Below, piece after piece: positions 1 to 8,920 of a stretch of 64,000 nt of DNA. Numbering within the stretch: position 1 is the stretch's first letter; each line of letters opens with the position of its first letter. Location of the stretch: positions 226,304 to 290,303 of the forward strand of contig NZ_CANLTR010000003.1 in NCBI RefSeq assembly GCF_947494055.1, given 5' to 3'. Under the pieces are notes generated by a model. The model worked only from the letters and a program-made list of their open reading frames with translations, ran no database searches and was not told where the DNA came from. The DNA is from an uncultured Jannaschia sp. (lineage in GTDB: Bacteria > Pseudomonadota > Alphaproteobacteria > Rhodobacterales > Rhodobacteraceae). The position numbers and the translations under genes were made by a program.

Positions 1-389
1 AACTGGTGGAGAGCGACGACCCGCTGGAGGCGGGGCTCGAGATCCTGTGCCAGCCGCCGGGCAAGAAGCTCTCGACGCTGAGCCTGCTGTCGGGCGGCGA
101 GCAGACGTTGACCGCGCTGGCACTGATCTTCGCGGTGTTCCTCGCCAATCCCGCGCCGATCTGCGTGCTCGACGAGGTCGACGCGCCGCTCGACGACGCC
201 AACGTCACGCGGTTTTGCGACATGCTCGACGAGATGACCCGCCGCACCTCGACCCGCTTCCTCATCATCACGCACCACGCGGTGACGATGGCCCGGATGG
301 ACCGTCTGTTCGGCGTGACGATGGTCGAGCCCGGGGTGAGCCAGCTCGTCAGCGTCGATCTGCGGAAAGCCGAGACGCTCGTCGCTTGA
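1..389 (+). CDS. smc: Chromosome segregation protein SMC, C-terminal fragment
   Basis: The gene enters from outside the window and only the last ~129 residues are present. They carry the C-terminal half of the SMC ATPase head: the ABC signature LSGGEQ (about residue 30 of the fragment), the Walker B stretch ending [12 protein letters not shown], and the ITHH switch histidine. SMC forms the condensin-like ring with ScpA/ScpB that compacts and segregates the chromosome. The frame is open to the left edge, so the internal GTG at base 6 is not the start. The fragment is intact with a normal TGA end. Confidence 0.93.
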   Translation, partial: LVESDDPLEAGLEILCQPPGKKLSTLSLLSGGEQTLTALALIFAVFLANPAPICVLDEVDAPLDDANVTRFCDMLDEMTRRTSTRFLIITHHAVTMARMDRLFGVTMVEPGVSQLVSVDLRKAETLVA

Positions 390-454
390 TTGCCGCGGCG
401 CAGAAGATTAACGGCAGGACAGGGAACTCGCCGCCGGTATTCGTGTAGGACCAG

Positions 455-1231
455 ATGGACATCATCATCAATTCAGAACTCAGCTACGATTTCGCCGCGC
501 CGACCGACGTCCTGCTGCAGATCGAGCTGGCGCATGTCGCCGGCCAGACGATCGGCGAGGAGGGGCTGTTCACGACGCCAGTGAAGGACTTCAACCGCAT
601 CCCGGGCGAGCAGGCCTTCGGGCAGCGGGCCTGGATGCAGGCCGAGGGCCGGCTCGACATCACCTACAAGGCCGAAGTCACGATCACCCGGCCCGACAGC
701 GATTTCGACCACTTGGAGGCCAGCCCGCCACGAACCATGACGTCCGAGGCGACGTCGTTCCTAATGCCGTCGCGCTATTGTCCGTCCGACGAGTTCCAGG
801 CCTTCGTCGCGGCCGAGTTCGGCAACCTGAGGGGCGGCCCGCTGATCGCGGCGATGCGGCAATGGATCGAGCGGAACTTCAGCTACGTGTCGGGATCGAG
901 CAACGTGGCCACGACCGCGCGGGAGACGTTCGTGCAGCGACAGGGCGTGTGCCGCGACTACGCCCATGTGATGATCGCCTTCGCGCGCGCCGCGGGCATT
1001 CCCGCCCGCATCGTCTCGGTCTATGCGCCGCATGTCGATCCGCCCGACTTCCACGCCGTGGCCGAAGTCTGGCTGGAGGATGCCTGGCACCTCGTCGACG
1101 CGACCGGCATGGCGAAGCCCTCGGAGATCGCGATGATCGGTGTCGGCCGCGACGCGGCGGACGTCTCGTTCCTGCAATCCTTCGGGATGGCGACGATGGT
1201 GCGCCAGCAGGTGACCGTACGCGAAGCCTGA
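455..1231 (+). CDS. Transglutaminase-like cysteine peptidase family protein
   Basis: This 258-residue cytoplasmic-looking protein has an N-terminal beta-rich half and a C-terminal transglutaminase-like core. The core shows the papain-like triad in order: Cys in GVCRDYAHV (about residue 167), His in DFHAVAEVWL (about 200) and Asp in HLVDATG (about 217). Such proteins are usually peptidases or amide hydrolases; the substrate cannot be read from sequence. Its TGA ends only 5 bases before the stop codon of cbiB on the other strand, so the two genes converge. The ATG start has only a weak upstream purine stretch (AGGA). Confidence 0.85.
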   Translation: MDIIINSELSYDFAAPTDVLLQIELAHVAGQTIGEEGLFTTPVKDFNRIPGEQAFGQRAWMQAEGRLDITYKAEVTITRPDSDFDHLEASPPRTMTSEATSFLMPSRYCPSDEFQAFVAAEFGNLRGGPLIAAMRQWIERNFSYVSGSSNVATTARETFVQRQGVCRDYAHVMIAFARAAGIPARIVSVYAPHVDPPDFHAVAEVWLEDAWHLVDATGMAKPSEIAMIGVGRDAADVSFLQSFGMATMVRQQVTVREA

Positions 1232-1236
1232 CCGCG

Positions 1237-2151
1237 TCAGGCCAGATGCCCCACCAGGCCGAGGACGGCCACCACGATCAGGGCCAGCCCCCAGGCACGC
1301 CACAGGGCGGCACAGGCCGCGTCGATATCCGCCGAGTTCGTCGTGCGCCGTCCGCCCGCGTTGACCCAAGGGAAGTCCTGCATCCGGCCGTCGTAGCTGC
1401 GCGGCCCGGCCAGCGCGAGGCCGAGGATCGGGGCCAGCGCCGCTTCGGGCCAGCCGGCATTCGGCGACCGGTGGCGGCGCGCGTCGCCGGGAACGCGCGA
1501 CAGATGGTGCAGCGCGCCGTGGCTCGCGAGCAAGACGAGCGCGGTCAGGCGCGCGGGCATCCAGTTCATCACGTCGTCGAGCCGCGCGGCGGCCCAGCCG
1601 AACGCTTCGTGGCGGGGCGTGCGATAGCCGATCATGCTGTCGGCCGTGTTGACGACCTTGTAGACCATCATGCCGGGCAGGCCGGCGATCATGTACCAGA
1701 AGATCGGAGCGATCACGCCGTCGGACAGGTTCTCCGCCGCGCTCTCGATCGCCGCGCGGGCGATCTGGGCCGCGTCCATGTCGCGCGTATCACGCCCGAC
1801 GATCCGCGACACCGCCTCCCGCCCGGCTTCCGGCGAGGCGCGGAGGGCCCGTGCCACGGCACGGACGTGATCCACGAGCGACCGATGGGCCAGGAGGATC
1901 GCGGCAAAGGCGATCTCGAGCAGGCCGAGATCGGGGATTGCGGTGATCGTCAGTCCCGCGAGCGCGGCTCCGGCGACGAGAAGTAGGATCGCCGCCACGC
2001 CCCGTGCCCGCCGCATGGCCCCGCGATTCAGACGGGCGTCGAGTCCGGCGACGCCCCGTCCCATCGTCACCGCGGGGTGCGGGAACCGCCGCCACAACCA
2101 GTCGGGCTCGCCCAGCCAGGCGTCGAGCAGCATGGCCAGCGTCAGGATCAC
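1237..2151 (-). CDS. cbiB: Adenosylcobinamide-phosphate synthase (CbiB/CobD)
   Basis: Integral membrane enzyme that joins the aminopropanol (or its phosphate) side chain to adenosylcobyric acid in cobalamin synthesis. The 304-residue product has the family's hydrophobic N-terminus, the LDAWLGEPDWLWRRFPHP start region, the central VNTADSMIGYRT and FGWAAARLDDVMN motifs, and a C-terminal hydrophobic segment. A longer frame exists upstream, but the GTG at 2151 overlaps the TGA of cobC by four bases (GTGA) and gives the family's N-terminus, so I chose it. The gene is co-transcribed behind cobC, whose product makes the aminopropanol phosphate used here. Confidence 0.93.
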   Translation of the reverse strand: MILTLAMLLDAWLGEPDWLWRRFPHPAVTMGRGVAGLDARLNRGAMRRARGVAAILLLVAGAALAGLTITAIPDLGLLEIAFAAILLAHRSLVDHVRAVARALRASPEAGREAVSRIVGRDTRDMDAAQIARAAIESAAENLSDGVIAPIFWYMIAGLPGMMVYKVVNTADSMIGYRTPRHEAFGWAAARLDDVMNWMPARLTALVLLASHGALHHLSRVPGDARRHRSPNAGWPEAALAPILGLALAGPRSYDGRMQDFPWVNAGGRRTTNSADIDAACAALWRAWGLALIVVAVLGLVGHLA

Positions 2152-3083
2152 GCCAGCACGGCCTCGAGACGCGGCCATCCTTCGGCCGGTGGCAGGCCGA
2201 GGCGAAGCCAGATGTCGGAATAGGGAAAGGTCCGGGACCAGATGCGGTGGTGCGCCAATCGGCTCTGAAACGCCGACGCATCGGGGAGGGCGTAGAGCCG
2301 GAAAAGCGTCGTGCCGCCGAGGCAGGTGCCATGCGGCGCCATCAGCGCGTCGAGTCGTGCCGCATCGCGTGCCAGCCGCGCGCGGGTCCGATCGGCCCAA
2401 TCCGCGTCGCCGAGGGCCGCCGTCCCGATGGCCAGCGCCGGCCCCGCGACAGGCCACGGCCCGAGCGCGTCGGCAAGTCGTGCGATCGTTTCGGGCCGGG
2501 CGATGGCGAAGCCGAGGCGCAGCCCGGCCAGTCCCCAGAACTTCCCGAAGCTCTTGAGCACGACCGTCCCCGGACGCTCTGCCAGCCGGATGAGGGAGGC
2601 GTCCGGGGTCACGTCGCAGAAGCTCTCGTCGATGATCGCAAGCGGGGCGTCCGCATCGGTCTCCGAATGCAGGCGGCCGTCGGGATTGTTGGGATGGACG
2701 ATCACGATCGCCTCGCCCCCCGCCGCCGTCACCGTCCAGCCCGCCATCCGGAAGGCCGCTTCGTGCTCGTTGTAGGTCGGTCCGGGAATGGCGACGCGGC
2801 CGCGCGGCGCGAGATACGGCAGCCGGGGAATGAGGGCGGAAACGCCCGGCGCGGCGAGGATCTCCGCCCCGTCCGGCACGGACCAGGCCTGTCGTGCGGC
2901 GGCGCGCAGGGCGGCTTGCGCGTTCCGGTCGGGCAGCGTCGCCCAGGCGCGGGCGGACAGGTGCGGGATCGGGTAGGGTTCGGGATTGATGCCCGTGGAC
3001 AGGTCGAGCCAGGCCTCGGCGCCTCCCCCGAACCGGGCGCGCGCGGCGTCTAGACCGCCGCCGTGGTCGAGGTCCGGACTCAC
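2148..3083 (-). CDS. cobC: Threonine-phosphate decarboxylase (CobC type), PLP-dependent
   Basis: Class I aminotransferase-fold enzyme that decarboxylates L-threonine O-3-phosphate to (R)-1-amino-2-propanol O-2-phosphate, the linker of the cobalamin nucleotide loop. The 311-residue protein begins with the family's DHGGGLDAARARFGG and LDLSTGINP motifs; the PLP lysine lies in SFGKFWGLAGLR, followed by the Arg that binds the substrate carboxylate. The frame is open far upstream, but the GTG at 3083 overlaps the TGA of the preceding DUF1636 gene as GTGA, giving translational coupling. The next gene, cbiB, overlaps its stop in the same way. Confidence 0.92.
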   Translation of the reverse strand: MSPDLDHGGGLDAARARFGGGAEAWLDLSTGINPEPYPIPHLSARAWATLPDRNAQAALRAAARQAWSVPDGAEILAAPGVSALIPRLPYLAPRGRVAIPGPTYNEHEAAFRMAGWTVTAAGGEAIVIVHPNNPDGRLHSETDADAPLAIIDESFCDVTPDASLIRLAERPGTVVLKSFGKFWGLAGLRLGFAIARPETIARLADALGPWPVAGPALAIGTAALGDADWADRTRARLARDAARLDALMAPHGTCLGGTTLFRLYALPDASAFQSRLAHHRIWSRTFPYSDIWLRLGLPPAEGWPRLEAVLA

Positions 3084-3445
3084 TCGGGGAGGGGCGGGTG
3101 CCGCGTGACGAAGTGCCCCTTGATCGCCGCCGGCCAGTCCCGGTACGGCACGACCCCGGTCGCGCTCGCGGCGTGCCGCGCAGCGTAGTCGATCAGGCCC
3201 GCCGCGACATCCTCGGACGGTTCGAACCCGCCCAGCGTGTACGCCATCTTTCCCGGCGATTGCAGCGTCACGTTGCAGGCACGAGAGCAGCCCATCAGGC
3301 AGGAATGCCGCCGCGTCCGGACTTCCGCCGCGTCCGACGACAGGGCTTCGACCAGCTCGGCCAGGGCCTCTCCGTCGGTGCGGCCGGACGCGCTCGTCCA
3401 GTCGTCGCGTTTGCAGGTATCGCAGATGGTAATCGTCGTGGTCAT
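3080..3445 (-). CDS. DUF1636 family Cys-rich metal-binding protein
   Basis: A 121-residue soluble protein with the conserved cysteines of DUF1636: TICDTCKR near the N-terminus (about residues 6-11) and CLMGCSRACN near residue 50. The spacing resembles small metal or 2Fe-2S binding folds. Members of this family often sit with cobalt uptake or cobalamin genes; here it is first of a GTGA-coupled trio with cobC and cbiB, so a role in cobalt or corrinoid handling is a fair inference, not a demonstrated function. ATG at 3445 follows a G-rich stretch (GGGGGCGGG). No cobalamin riboswitch was recognised upstream. Confidence 0.82.
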   Translation of the reverse strand: MTTTITICDTCKRDDWTSASGRTDGEALAELVEALSSDAAEVRTRRHSCLMGCSRACNVTLQSPGKMAYTLGGFEPSEDVAAGLIDYAARHAASATGVVPYRDWPAAIKGHFVTRHPPLPE

Positions 3446-3620
3446 CCCGCCCCCTGGATCGTCCGGCGGAGATAGACCGCGCGTTCCGGACATTGCAATG
3501 AGCAGGATTCCGCCGAGGCCGCGGCGGATCCGGTTTGTTAACCCCTGTCCTCCGCCACCGCCCGACACTGCGCCGATTGCAAGGCGTTCGCGTAACGGTA
3601 ACGGGTTGGGAGTGGGTGAG

Positions 3621-4103
3621 ATGACGCAACGGGTACACCGGGCCCTCGTGGTCGGGTCGAGCTACGGCGATGACGACAGGCGGCAGCAGGCGATCGACAC
3701 TCTGTCCCGGGAAGGGGTAGAGATGCACTTCGCCGCGAGTCAGCACGAGGCCGGGGTCTGGCTTTGCGAGAACAACCCGTCGGTCGTCCTGATCGACCTG
3801 ACGCTGGAGGATGGAAGTCCGCTGGCGGTCGCGAATTTCTGCAGCTATCGCCGCCCGGACGCGCGGGTCGTCCTGCGCGGGTGCGGGCGTCTCTTCACCG
3901 ACGGCTCGATCTTCGCCCTGATCGACAACGTCCATGCGCTGGTCGCCGACCACACGACGGAAGACGACCTCTCCGCGCTACTCTCCTTTCATGCCTCCGC
4001 GCCACGCGACGGGGTGGCGCAAAAGGACGGGGCGGTTTTCGAGCCGCACTTATCCGCGCGTCCCGCCGGGCTAGCCCCGCCCGTGGGGCGCGTTCCAGTC
4101 TAG
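3621..4103 (+). CDS. Receiver-like (CheY-fold) protein without output domain
   Basis: A 160-residue protein whose first ~125 residues read as a CheY-like fold: a hydrophobic beta strand RALVVGSS, then VVLIDLTLEDGSP with a probable acceptor Asp (about residue 54), then strand ARVVLRG. The usual conserved Lys near strand five is not clear, so it may be a divergent or pseudo-receiver. No DNA-binding or enzymatic output domain follows, only a ~30-residue polar tail. It is divergent from the DUF1636 operon across a 175-base spacer, and its last 33 bases overlap the 3' end of the convergent GST gene. Confidence 0.6.
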   Translation: MTQRVHRALVVGSSYGDDDRRQQAIDTLSREGVEMHFAASQHEAGVWLCENNPSVVLIDLTLEDGSPLAVANFCSYRRPDARVVLRGCGRLFTDGSIFALIDNVHALVADHTTEDDLSALLSFHASAPRDGVAQKDGAVFEPHLSARPAGLAPPVGRVPV

Positions 4104-5045
4104 GTCCGGCCCGATGGGCACGATCCGATGCGGGTTAATCGTGTCGTGGCTGTAATGGTAGTGCTGCCGGATGTGCTCCATGTCCACCGTCCCGGCCACG
4201 CCCGGCACTTGGTAGAGTTCGCGGGCCCAGCCCCATAGGTTCGGGTAATCGACGATCCGCCGGCGGTTGCACTTGAAGTGGCCGTGATAGACCTGATCGA
4301 AGCGGACGATCGTGGTGAAGAGGCGCCAATCCGCCTCGGTCAGCCGGTCACCGGTCAGGTAACGGTTCCCGGACAGAATGCCTTCCAGCCAGTCGAGCGC
4401 CTCGAACAGGGCATGCACGGGCGCCTCGTAGGCGTCCTGCGTCGTGGCGAAGCCGGCCTTGTAGACCCCGTTGTTCACGTCGTCGTAGACGCGGTCGTTG
4501 ATACGGTCGATCTCCTCGCGCAGGTCCTCGGGGTAGTAATCCGCGTCGTTGCCCGTCAGCCCGTCGAAGGCCGAATTGAACATCCGGATGATCTCCGCGC
4601 TCTCGTTGGAGACGATCGCGTCGGATTTCGTGTCCCAGAGCACGGGGACGGTCACCCGCCCGGAGATGTCGGGCTTCGCCTTCGTGTAGATGTCGCGCAG
4701 GAAGGGCAGGCCGAACAGCCGATCCCCGGTCGCCCCCTTCATGTCGTCGCGGAAGGTCCAGCCCTCCGACAGCATGTGCGCATGGACGACGGAGACGGGG
4801 ATCAGGTCCTCGAGCCCCTTCAACGCGCGCAGGATGAGCGTCCGGTGCGCCCAGGGACAGGCCAGCGAGACATAGAGATGGTAGCGTCCGCCCTCGGCCG
4901 CGAAGCCGCCTTCGCCGCCCGGCCCGGGCGCGCCGTCGGGCGTGATCCAGTTGCGGAACTCGGTCTCGGAACGGACGAACGCGCCGCCCGTCTCCTCGGT
5001 GTCGTACCAGACGTCCTGCCATTTTCCGTCGACCAGCTTGCCCAT
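4071..5045 (-). CDS. Glutathione S-transferase, glutathionyl-hydroquinone reductase (Xi class) type
   Basis: The 324-residue protein has the long N-terminal extension and the catalytic LACPWAHRT motif (Cys about residue 61) typical of Xi-class GSTs, which reduce glutathionyl-hydroquinones with glutathione. The C-terminal all-helical domain contains LTEADWRLFTT and DYPNLWGWAREL, both characteristic of this class. Length matches the family (about 310-330). ATG at 5045 is preceded by GAAGGAGGG at good spacing, which settles the start over an ATG nine codons upstream. It probably acts alone in the cytoplasm in quinone detoxification. Confidence 0.9.
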   Translation of the reverse strand: MGKLVDGKWQDVWYDTEETGGAFVRSETEFRNWITPDGAPGPGGEGGFAAEGGRYHLYVSLACPWAHRTLILRALKGLEDLIPVSVVHAHMLSEGWTFRDDMKGATGDRLFGLPFLRDIYTKAKPDISGRVTVPVLWDTKSDAIVSNESAEIIRMFNSAFDGLTGNDADYYPEDLREEIDRINDRVYDDVNNGVYKAGFATTQDAYEAPVHALFEALDWLEGILSGNRYLTGDRLTEADWRLFTTIVRFDQVYHGHFKCNRRRIVDYPNLWGWARELYQVPGVAGTVDMEHIRQHYHYSHDTINPHRIVPIGPDLDWNAPHGRG

Positions 5046-5147
5046 CGTTCCCTCCTTCAACGCGTCACACACACCTAGCGGCTGGCCGCGCCATGAGAAG
5101 TGATGGCCCCGCGCAGGCCCTGCGCGGTTGCGAACAGGGGCGCGGGC

Positions 5148-5618
5148 CTACTTGTAGGCGACGGTGGCGACCTCGTAATCCTTGGTGCCGCCCGGCGTGC
5201 GGACCTCGACGCTGTCGCCCTCCTCCTTGCCGATCAGCGCGCGGGCCAGCGGCGAGCGGATGTTGAGGAGCCCGTTCTCGATATCGGCCTCCTGCTCGCC
5301 CACGATCTGGTAGGTCTTCTCCTCCTCCGTGTCCTCGTCGACGAGGGTGACGGTGGCGCCGAACTTGATCGGGCCGCTGAGCTTGGCCGGGTCGATGACC
5401 TCGGCGCGGGAAATCAGGCCCTCGAGTTCCTTGATGCGCCCCTCCACGAAGGATTGCTTCTCGCGGGCGGAATGGTACTCGGCGTTCTCCGACAGGTCGC
5501 CATGCTCGCGCGCCTCGGAGATGGCGCGGATGATGGCCGGCCGCTCCTCGGACTTCAGCTTCTTCAGTTCGGATTGCAGCGCGGTCATGCCGCGCGGCGT
5601 CATCGGTACTTTGTCCAC
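5148..5618 (-). CDS. greA: Transcription elongation factor GreA
   Basis: GreA inserts its coiled coil into the RNA polymerase secondary channel and stimulates cleavage of backtracked transcripts. The 156-residue protein has the N-terminal coiled coil with the acidic tip motif [12 protein letters not shown] (catalytic acidic residues about 41-44) and the C-terminal FKBP-like domain ending [10 protein letters not shown]. The start is GTG at 5618 ([11 protein letters not shown], the family N-terminus) behind GGGGGAGAAG; the longer frame upstream is not coding. It is a monocistronic-looking gene between the GST and argH genes. Confidence 0.95.
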   Translation of the reverse strand: MDKVPMTPRGMTALQSELKKLKSEERPAIIRAISEAREHGDLSENAEYHSAREKQSFVEGRIKELEGLISRAEVIDPAKLSGPIKFGATVTLVDEDTEEEKTYQIVGEQEADIENGLLNIRSPLARALIGKEEGDSVEVRTPGGTKDYEVATVAYK

Positions 5619-5703
5619 GGACTTCTCCCCCAGGGGCCCGATGGCCCCCGTTCCTTGCGTTGTTCCGACTGTATCAGCGGCAAGCACAGGCGCAACACGC
5701 GCG

Positions 5704-5859
5704 TCAGAAGGTCCGGGCGATCCCCGCGCTGGCCGAGCCGGAGACGGTGATGGCCGGCTCGACGGTACGCGCCTCGGGTTCGACCTGCGACGGCGGGACG
5801 GGGCGTCCGTCGATCCCGCAGCCGGCAAGAAGGAGGACGAGCGGCAGCAGGCGCATCAT
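5704..5859 (-). CDS. Small lipoprotein encoded behind argH
   Basis: A 51-residue product with a charged start (MMRLLPL), a hydrophobic stretch and a lipobox LLAGC (Cys about residue 14), predicting a mature lipid-anchored peptide of only ~38 residues rich in Pro, Val and Glu. Its ATG at 5859 overlaps the argH TGA (ATGA), so it is translated with argH. Tiny lipoproteins after argH are, from memory, common in Rhodobacteraceae; their function is unknown to me. The alternative start is the second ATG three bases later. Confidence 0.75.
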   Translation of the reverse strand: MMRLLPLVLLLAGCGIDGRPVPPSQVEPEARTVEPAITVSGSASAGIARTF

Positions 5860-7256
5860 GCGAGGCGCTCTTTCCAGCGAGCGACCTGCGCGCGGACGTT
5901 CGCGGGCGCGGTGCCGCCGTAGGAGGTGCGCGACGCGACCGAGTTGCGGACGCCCAGCACGTCGAACACGCCCTCGGTGATCCGCGGCTCGACCGCGTGC
6001 ATCTGCTCGATGCTGAGCTCCGGCAGGTCGATTCCCGCCTCCTCGGCCAGCTTCACCAGTGCGCCGGTGACGTGGTGCGCCTCCCGGAACGGCAGGTCGA
6101 GCTCGCGGACGAGCCAGTCGGCGAGGTCGGTCGCCGTCGAGAAGCCGGAGGCCGCCGCCGCCTCCAGCGCTTCGCGGTTGGCGTTCATGTCGCCCACCAT
6201 CCCCGTCATCGCGGCGAGCGCGAGCATCAGGCTGTCGGCAGCGTCGAAGACCTGTTCCTTGTCCTCCTGCATGTCCTTCGAATAGGTCAGCGGCAGCCCC
6301 TTCATCACCATCAGGAGCGCGGCCTGCGCGCCGAAGATCCGTCCGATCTTGGCGCGCAGGAGCTCGGCCGCGTCCGGGTTCTTCTTCTGCGGCATGATCG
6401 AGGATCCGGTGGTCCAGCGGTCCGACAGGCGCACGAAGCGGAACTGCGCGGAGGACCAGATCACCAGCTCCTCCGCGAGCCGGCTCAGATGCATCGCGCA
6501 GATCGTGGCGGCGGACAGGAACTCGAGGGCGAAGTCCCGGTCGGATACCCCGTCGAGCGAATTGGCGCAGGGCCGGTCGAAGCCGAGCGCGTCCGCCGTC
6601 ATCTCCCGGTCGATGGGGAAGGACGTGCCGGCCAGCGCCGCGGTGCCGAGCGGGCACTCGTTCATCCGGCGGCGGGCATCCTCGAAGCGTCCGAGGTCGC
6701 GACCGAACATCTCCGCGTAGGCCAGCATATGGTGGCCCCAGGTGACCGGCTGCGCGGTTTGCAGATGGGTGAAGCCCGGCATGACCCAGTCCGCGCCCTG
6801 CTCGGCCTGCGCGACCAGCGCGCCGATCAGGCGCGGCAGGGCGTCGATGGCGGCATCGGCCTGATCGCGGACCCACATCCGGAAATCGAGCGCGACCTGG
6901 TCGTTGCGCGACCGCGCGGTATGGAGTCGTCCGGCGGCCGGGCCGACGAGTTCGGTCAGGCGGGCCTCCACGTTCATGTGGATGTCCTCGAGCGCGGTGG
7001 AATACTCGAACCGGCCCTCCTCGATCTCCCTGAGCACGTCGAGAAGCCCCGCCCGGATCGCCTCGGTATCGGCCTCGGAGACGATGCCCTGCGCGGCGAG
7101 CATCGCGGCGTGGGCGCGGCTGCCCTCGATGTCCTGACGGGCCATGCGCCGGTCGAAGCCGATCGAGGCGTTGATCGCCTCCATGATCGCGTCGGGCCCT
7201 TCCGCGAACCGGCCGCCCCACATCTTGTTCGACTTCTTCTCCGATGGCTCGGACAT
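5856..7256 (-). CDS. argH: Argininosuccinate lyase
   Basis: Catalyses the last step of arginine synthesis, splitting argininosuccinate into arginine and fumarate, as a cytoplasmic homotetramer. The 466-residue protein begins NKMWGGRF, has the [10 protein letters not shown] region and the superfamily signature [12 protein letters not shown] (about residue 282) carrying the catalytic serine loop. ATG at 7256 follows GAGAGGCG; the 20 extra residues of the longer frame are not family-like. argD and argF lie about 11 kb away, so arginine genes are scattered rather than in one operon. Confidence 0.96.
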   Translation of the reverse strand: MSEPSEKKSNKMWGGRFAEGPDAIMEAINASIGFDRRMARQDIEGSRAHAAMLAAQGIVSEADTEAIRAGLLDVLREIEEGRFEYSTALEDIHMNVEARLTELVGPAAGRLHTARSRNDQVALDFRMWVRDQADAAIDALPRLIGALVAQAEQGADWVMPGFTHLQTAQPVTWGHHMLAYAEMFGRDLGRFEDARRRMNECPLGTAALAGTSFPIDREMTADALGFDRPCANSLDGVSDRDFALEFLSAATICAMHLSRLAEELVIWSSAQFRFVRLSDRWTTGSSIMPQKKNPDAAELLRAKIGRIFGAQAALLMVMKGLPLTYSKDMQEDKEQVFDAADSLMLALAAMTGMVGDMNANREALEAAAASGFSTATDLADWLVRELDLPFREAHHVTGALVKLAEEAGIDLPELSIEQMHAVEPRITEGVFDVLGVRNSVASRTSYGGTAPANVRAQVARWKERLA

Positions 7257-7668
7257 GGAACGCCTCTCGCTGTGATCTGCCCCCGCGCTATATGGCCTGC
7301 CTCGGTGCATCGCCACCCCCGGCGCCCGCGGCGCGCCTGTCGCGCGGGCGGTCGTGTCCCGACCGGCTTGCGAGTGGCCCGGATCCGGCCCGGGGCCGGC
7401 ATCGAAATGGGATCGGCGACGTGGATCGGGGCCGCGACGTCCTGTCGGCGCGCAAGATGCTCGCGTCGATGGAGGCCGACAGCGCGCCGGGCATGGGTGC
7501 GGCGTCCTGCGGGGACAGGCTCGCCATTGTCACCTCAAGCGGTCCGAGGTCATCTTTCGGCAATACGACATGATCGAGTCAAACTCGTGACATTCGCCGG
7601 ACGCTGGCTAACCCATCGGTAACGTCTCCCCGGCGATGTCCTGCCTCCAAGGAACCGGAGCAGGATCG
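7257..7668. other. Divergent spacer argH / GGDEF-like gene, no gene seen
   Basis: This 412-base spacer separates two divergent genes and should hold both promoters. Short frames on either strand have no family-like sequence. I see a small hairpin (CGAGT-CAA-ACTCG, 7575-7587) and a more AT-rich stretch from about 7540 to 7630, just upstream of the plus-strand gene. No confident -35/-10 pair was assigned. Confidence 0.5.
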
Positions 7669-8844
7669 ATGATGAGCTTTGACCTCTTGATGGATTTCGT
7701 CGGGTCCCTCGCGGTCCTCGGCATGCTCGTGCTGGCCTACGGGACGCTGCGCCACCGGTTACCGGAGCACGGGGCCGTGGGCGTCGTGAAGGGGGCGCTC
7801 TTCGGTCTCGTCTCGGTCCTGCAGATGTACTACGCCTTCAGCCCCGCCGAGGGCATCATCATCGACCTGCGTTGCGTTCCCGTCGTGCTGGCCGGCGCGT
7901 TCCTCGGCCTGCGCGCCTGTCTCGTCTGCGTCTTCATCGCCGCCGCCACGCGGCTGCAGCTGGGCGGGATCGGCGCGATGACCGGCGTTGCCGGCATCCT
8001 GCTGGCCGGTGCGGCGGGCCTGCTGTGGCGCGGGCTCATCGGACATCGCCGGGGAATCACGGCGATGCTCTGGCTCGCCGCCATCGCGAGCTGCCATCTG
8101 TGTGCGATCGTGCTGCTGCCCTACGACAACGCGATCTGGTTCCTGCGGGAAGCCGCCCTCGTCCTCGTCGCGGCCTACTTCCTCGCCATTCCGCCGATCG
8201 GTCTCCTGATGGAGCGCGAGCGCCTCCGCATCCGCGATGAAACGCGGCTCCGCGCCGATGCGATCGCGGGGCTGGGCGACCGGTTCATGCCGCGCCAGGC
8301 CTTCGAATGGGCGCTGACCCAGGCCGCGACCTCGGGCACGTTGCGCGGCGAGGTCGTCGTGGTCGGTCTGCACCTGCACCGTCGCAACCGGATGCTGCAG
8401 CTCTGGGGTCCGGAGGCGGAGGACATTGCGATGCGGGCCATGCGCGACCGTCTCGACGGGATCGCGCCGAAGGGCAGCTTGGCCGGTGCGGTGCGCGACG
8501 AACTCGTCCTGCTGGCGCTGCCCGGCCTGCCGGAGCAGAGCGTCGACGCGCTGCTTGCGCGGGTCCGCCGCGAGATCACCGAGATGCCCGTGAAGGTCGC
8601 GGGCACGGCGTCCCTGCGACTTTCAATCGACGTGACGGTACGGCGCTATCCGCAACTGCCGGCCTTCGCGGAGGTCGTCGAAGACCTGGCGATACGGAAA
8701 CCGCTGCTCCCCGTTCCCGCCCGTACGCCTGCCAAAGCGGCGCCTGCCGAGGATTTGCGGCATGGCCCGGGCACGCTGGCGGGGCCCGACATGCTTTTCG
8801 AGACGTTCGACCGCCTGCACGCGCTGCGCTTCGGCTCGGTCTGA
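7669..8844 (+). CDS. Membrane sensor with LytS-type 5TM domain and degenerate GGDEF domain
   Basis: The 391-residue protein has about six hydrophobic segments in residues 1-185; the stretch with IDLRCVPVVLAGAFLG resembles the 5TMR-LYT receptor module that precedes GGDEF domains in YhcK/LytS-like sensors. The C-terminal part (about 200-345) follows the fold of a diguanylate cyclase, but where GGDEF is expected it reads AVRDELVLLALP, and the LTxxxNR and substrate Asp motifs are absent. It is probably catalytically dead, acting in ligand sensing or as a binding partner. ATG at 7669 (or 7672) follows GGAGCAGG. Confidence 0.7.
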   Translation: MMSFDLLMDFVGSLAVLGMLVLAYGTLRHRLPEHGAVGVVKGALFGLVSVLQMYYAFSPAEGIIIDLRCVPVVLAGAFLGLRACLVCVFIAAATRLQLGGIGAMTGVAGILLAGAAGLLWRGLIGHRRGITAMLWLAAIASCHLCAIVLLPYDNAIWFLREAALVLVAAYFLAIPPIGLLMERERLRIRDETRLRADAIAGLGDRFMPRQAFEWALTQAATSGTLRGEVVVVGLHLHRRNRMLQLWGPEAEDIAMRAMRDRLDGIAPKGSLAGAVRDELVLLALPGLPEQSVDALLARVRREITEMPVKVAGTASLRLSIDVTVRRYPQLPAFAEVVEDLAIRKPLLPVPARTPAKAAPAEDLRHGPGTLAGPDMLFETFDRLHALRFGSV

Positions 8845-8920
8845 CCGGCGCGATGTTGCATAGGCCCGCCGGCCCCGTCATATCGGATCGCATGGTTCGG
8901 ACGGACGGGACGCAGCGGGC

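Noticed and set aside
3211..3240. GGTTCGAACCCG, resembling a tRNA T-loop
   Set aside because: It lies inside the DUF1636 coding sequence and no acceptor, D or anticodon stems can be formed around it.
3446..3620. Possible cobalamin riboswitch upstream of DUF1636-cobC-cbiB
   Set aside because: No B12-box-like sequence on the minus strand; only a short GC inverted repeat (CCGCCG...CGGCGG) was seen.
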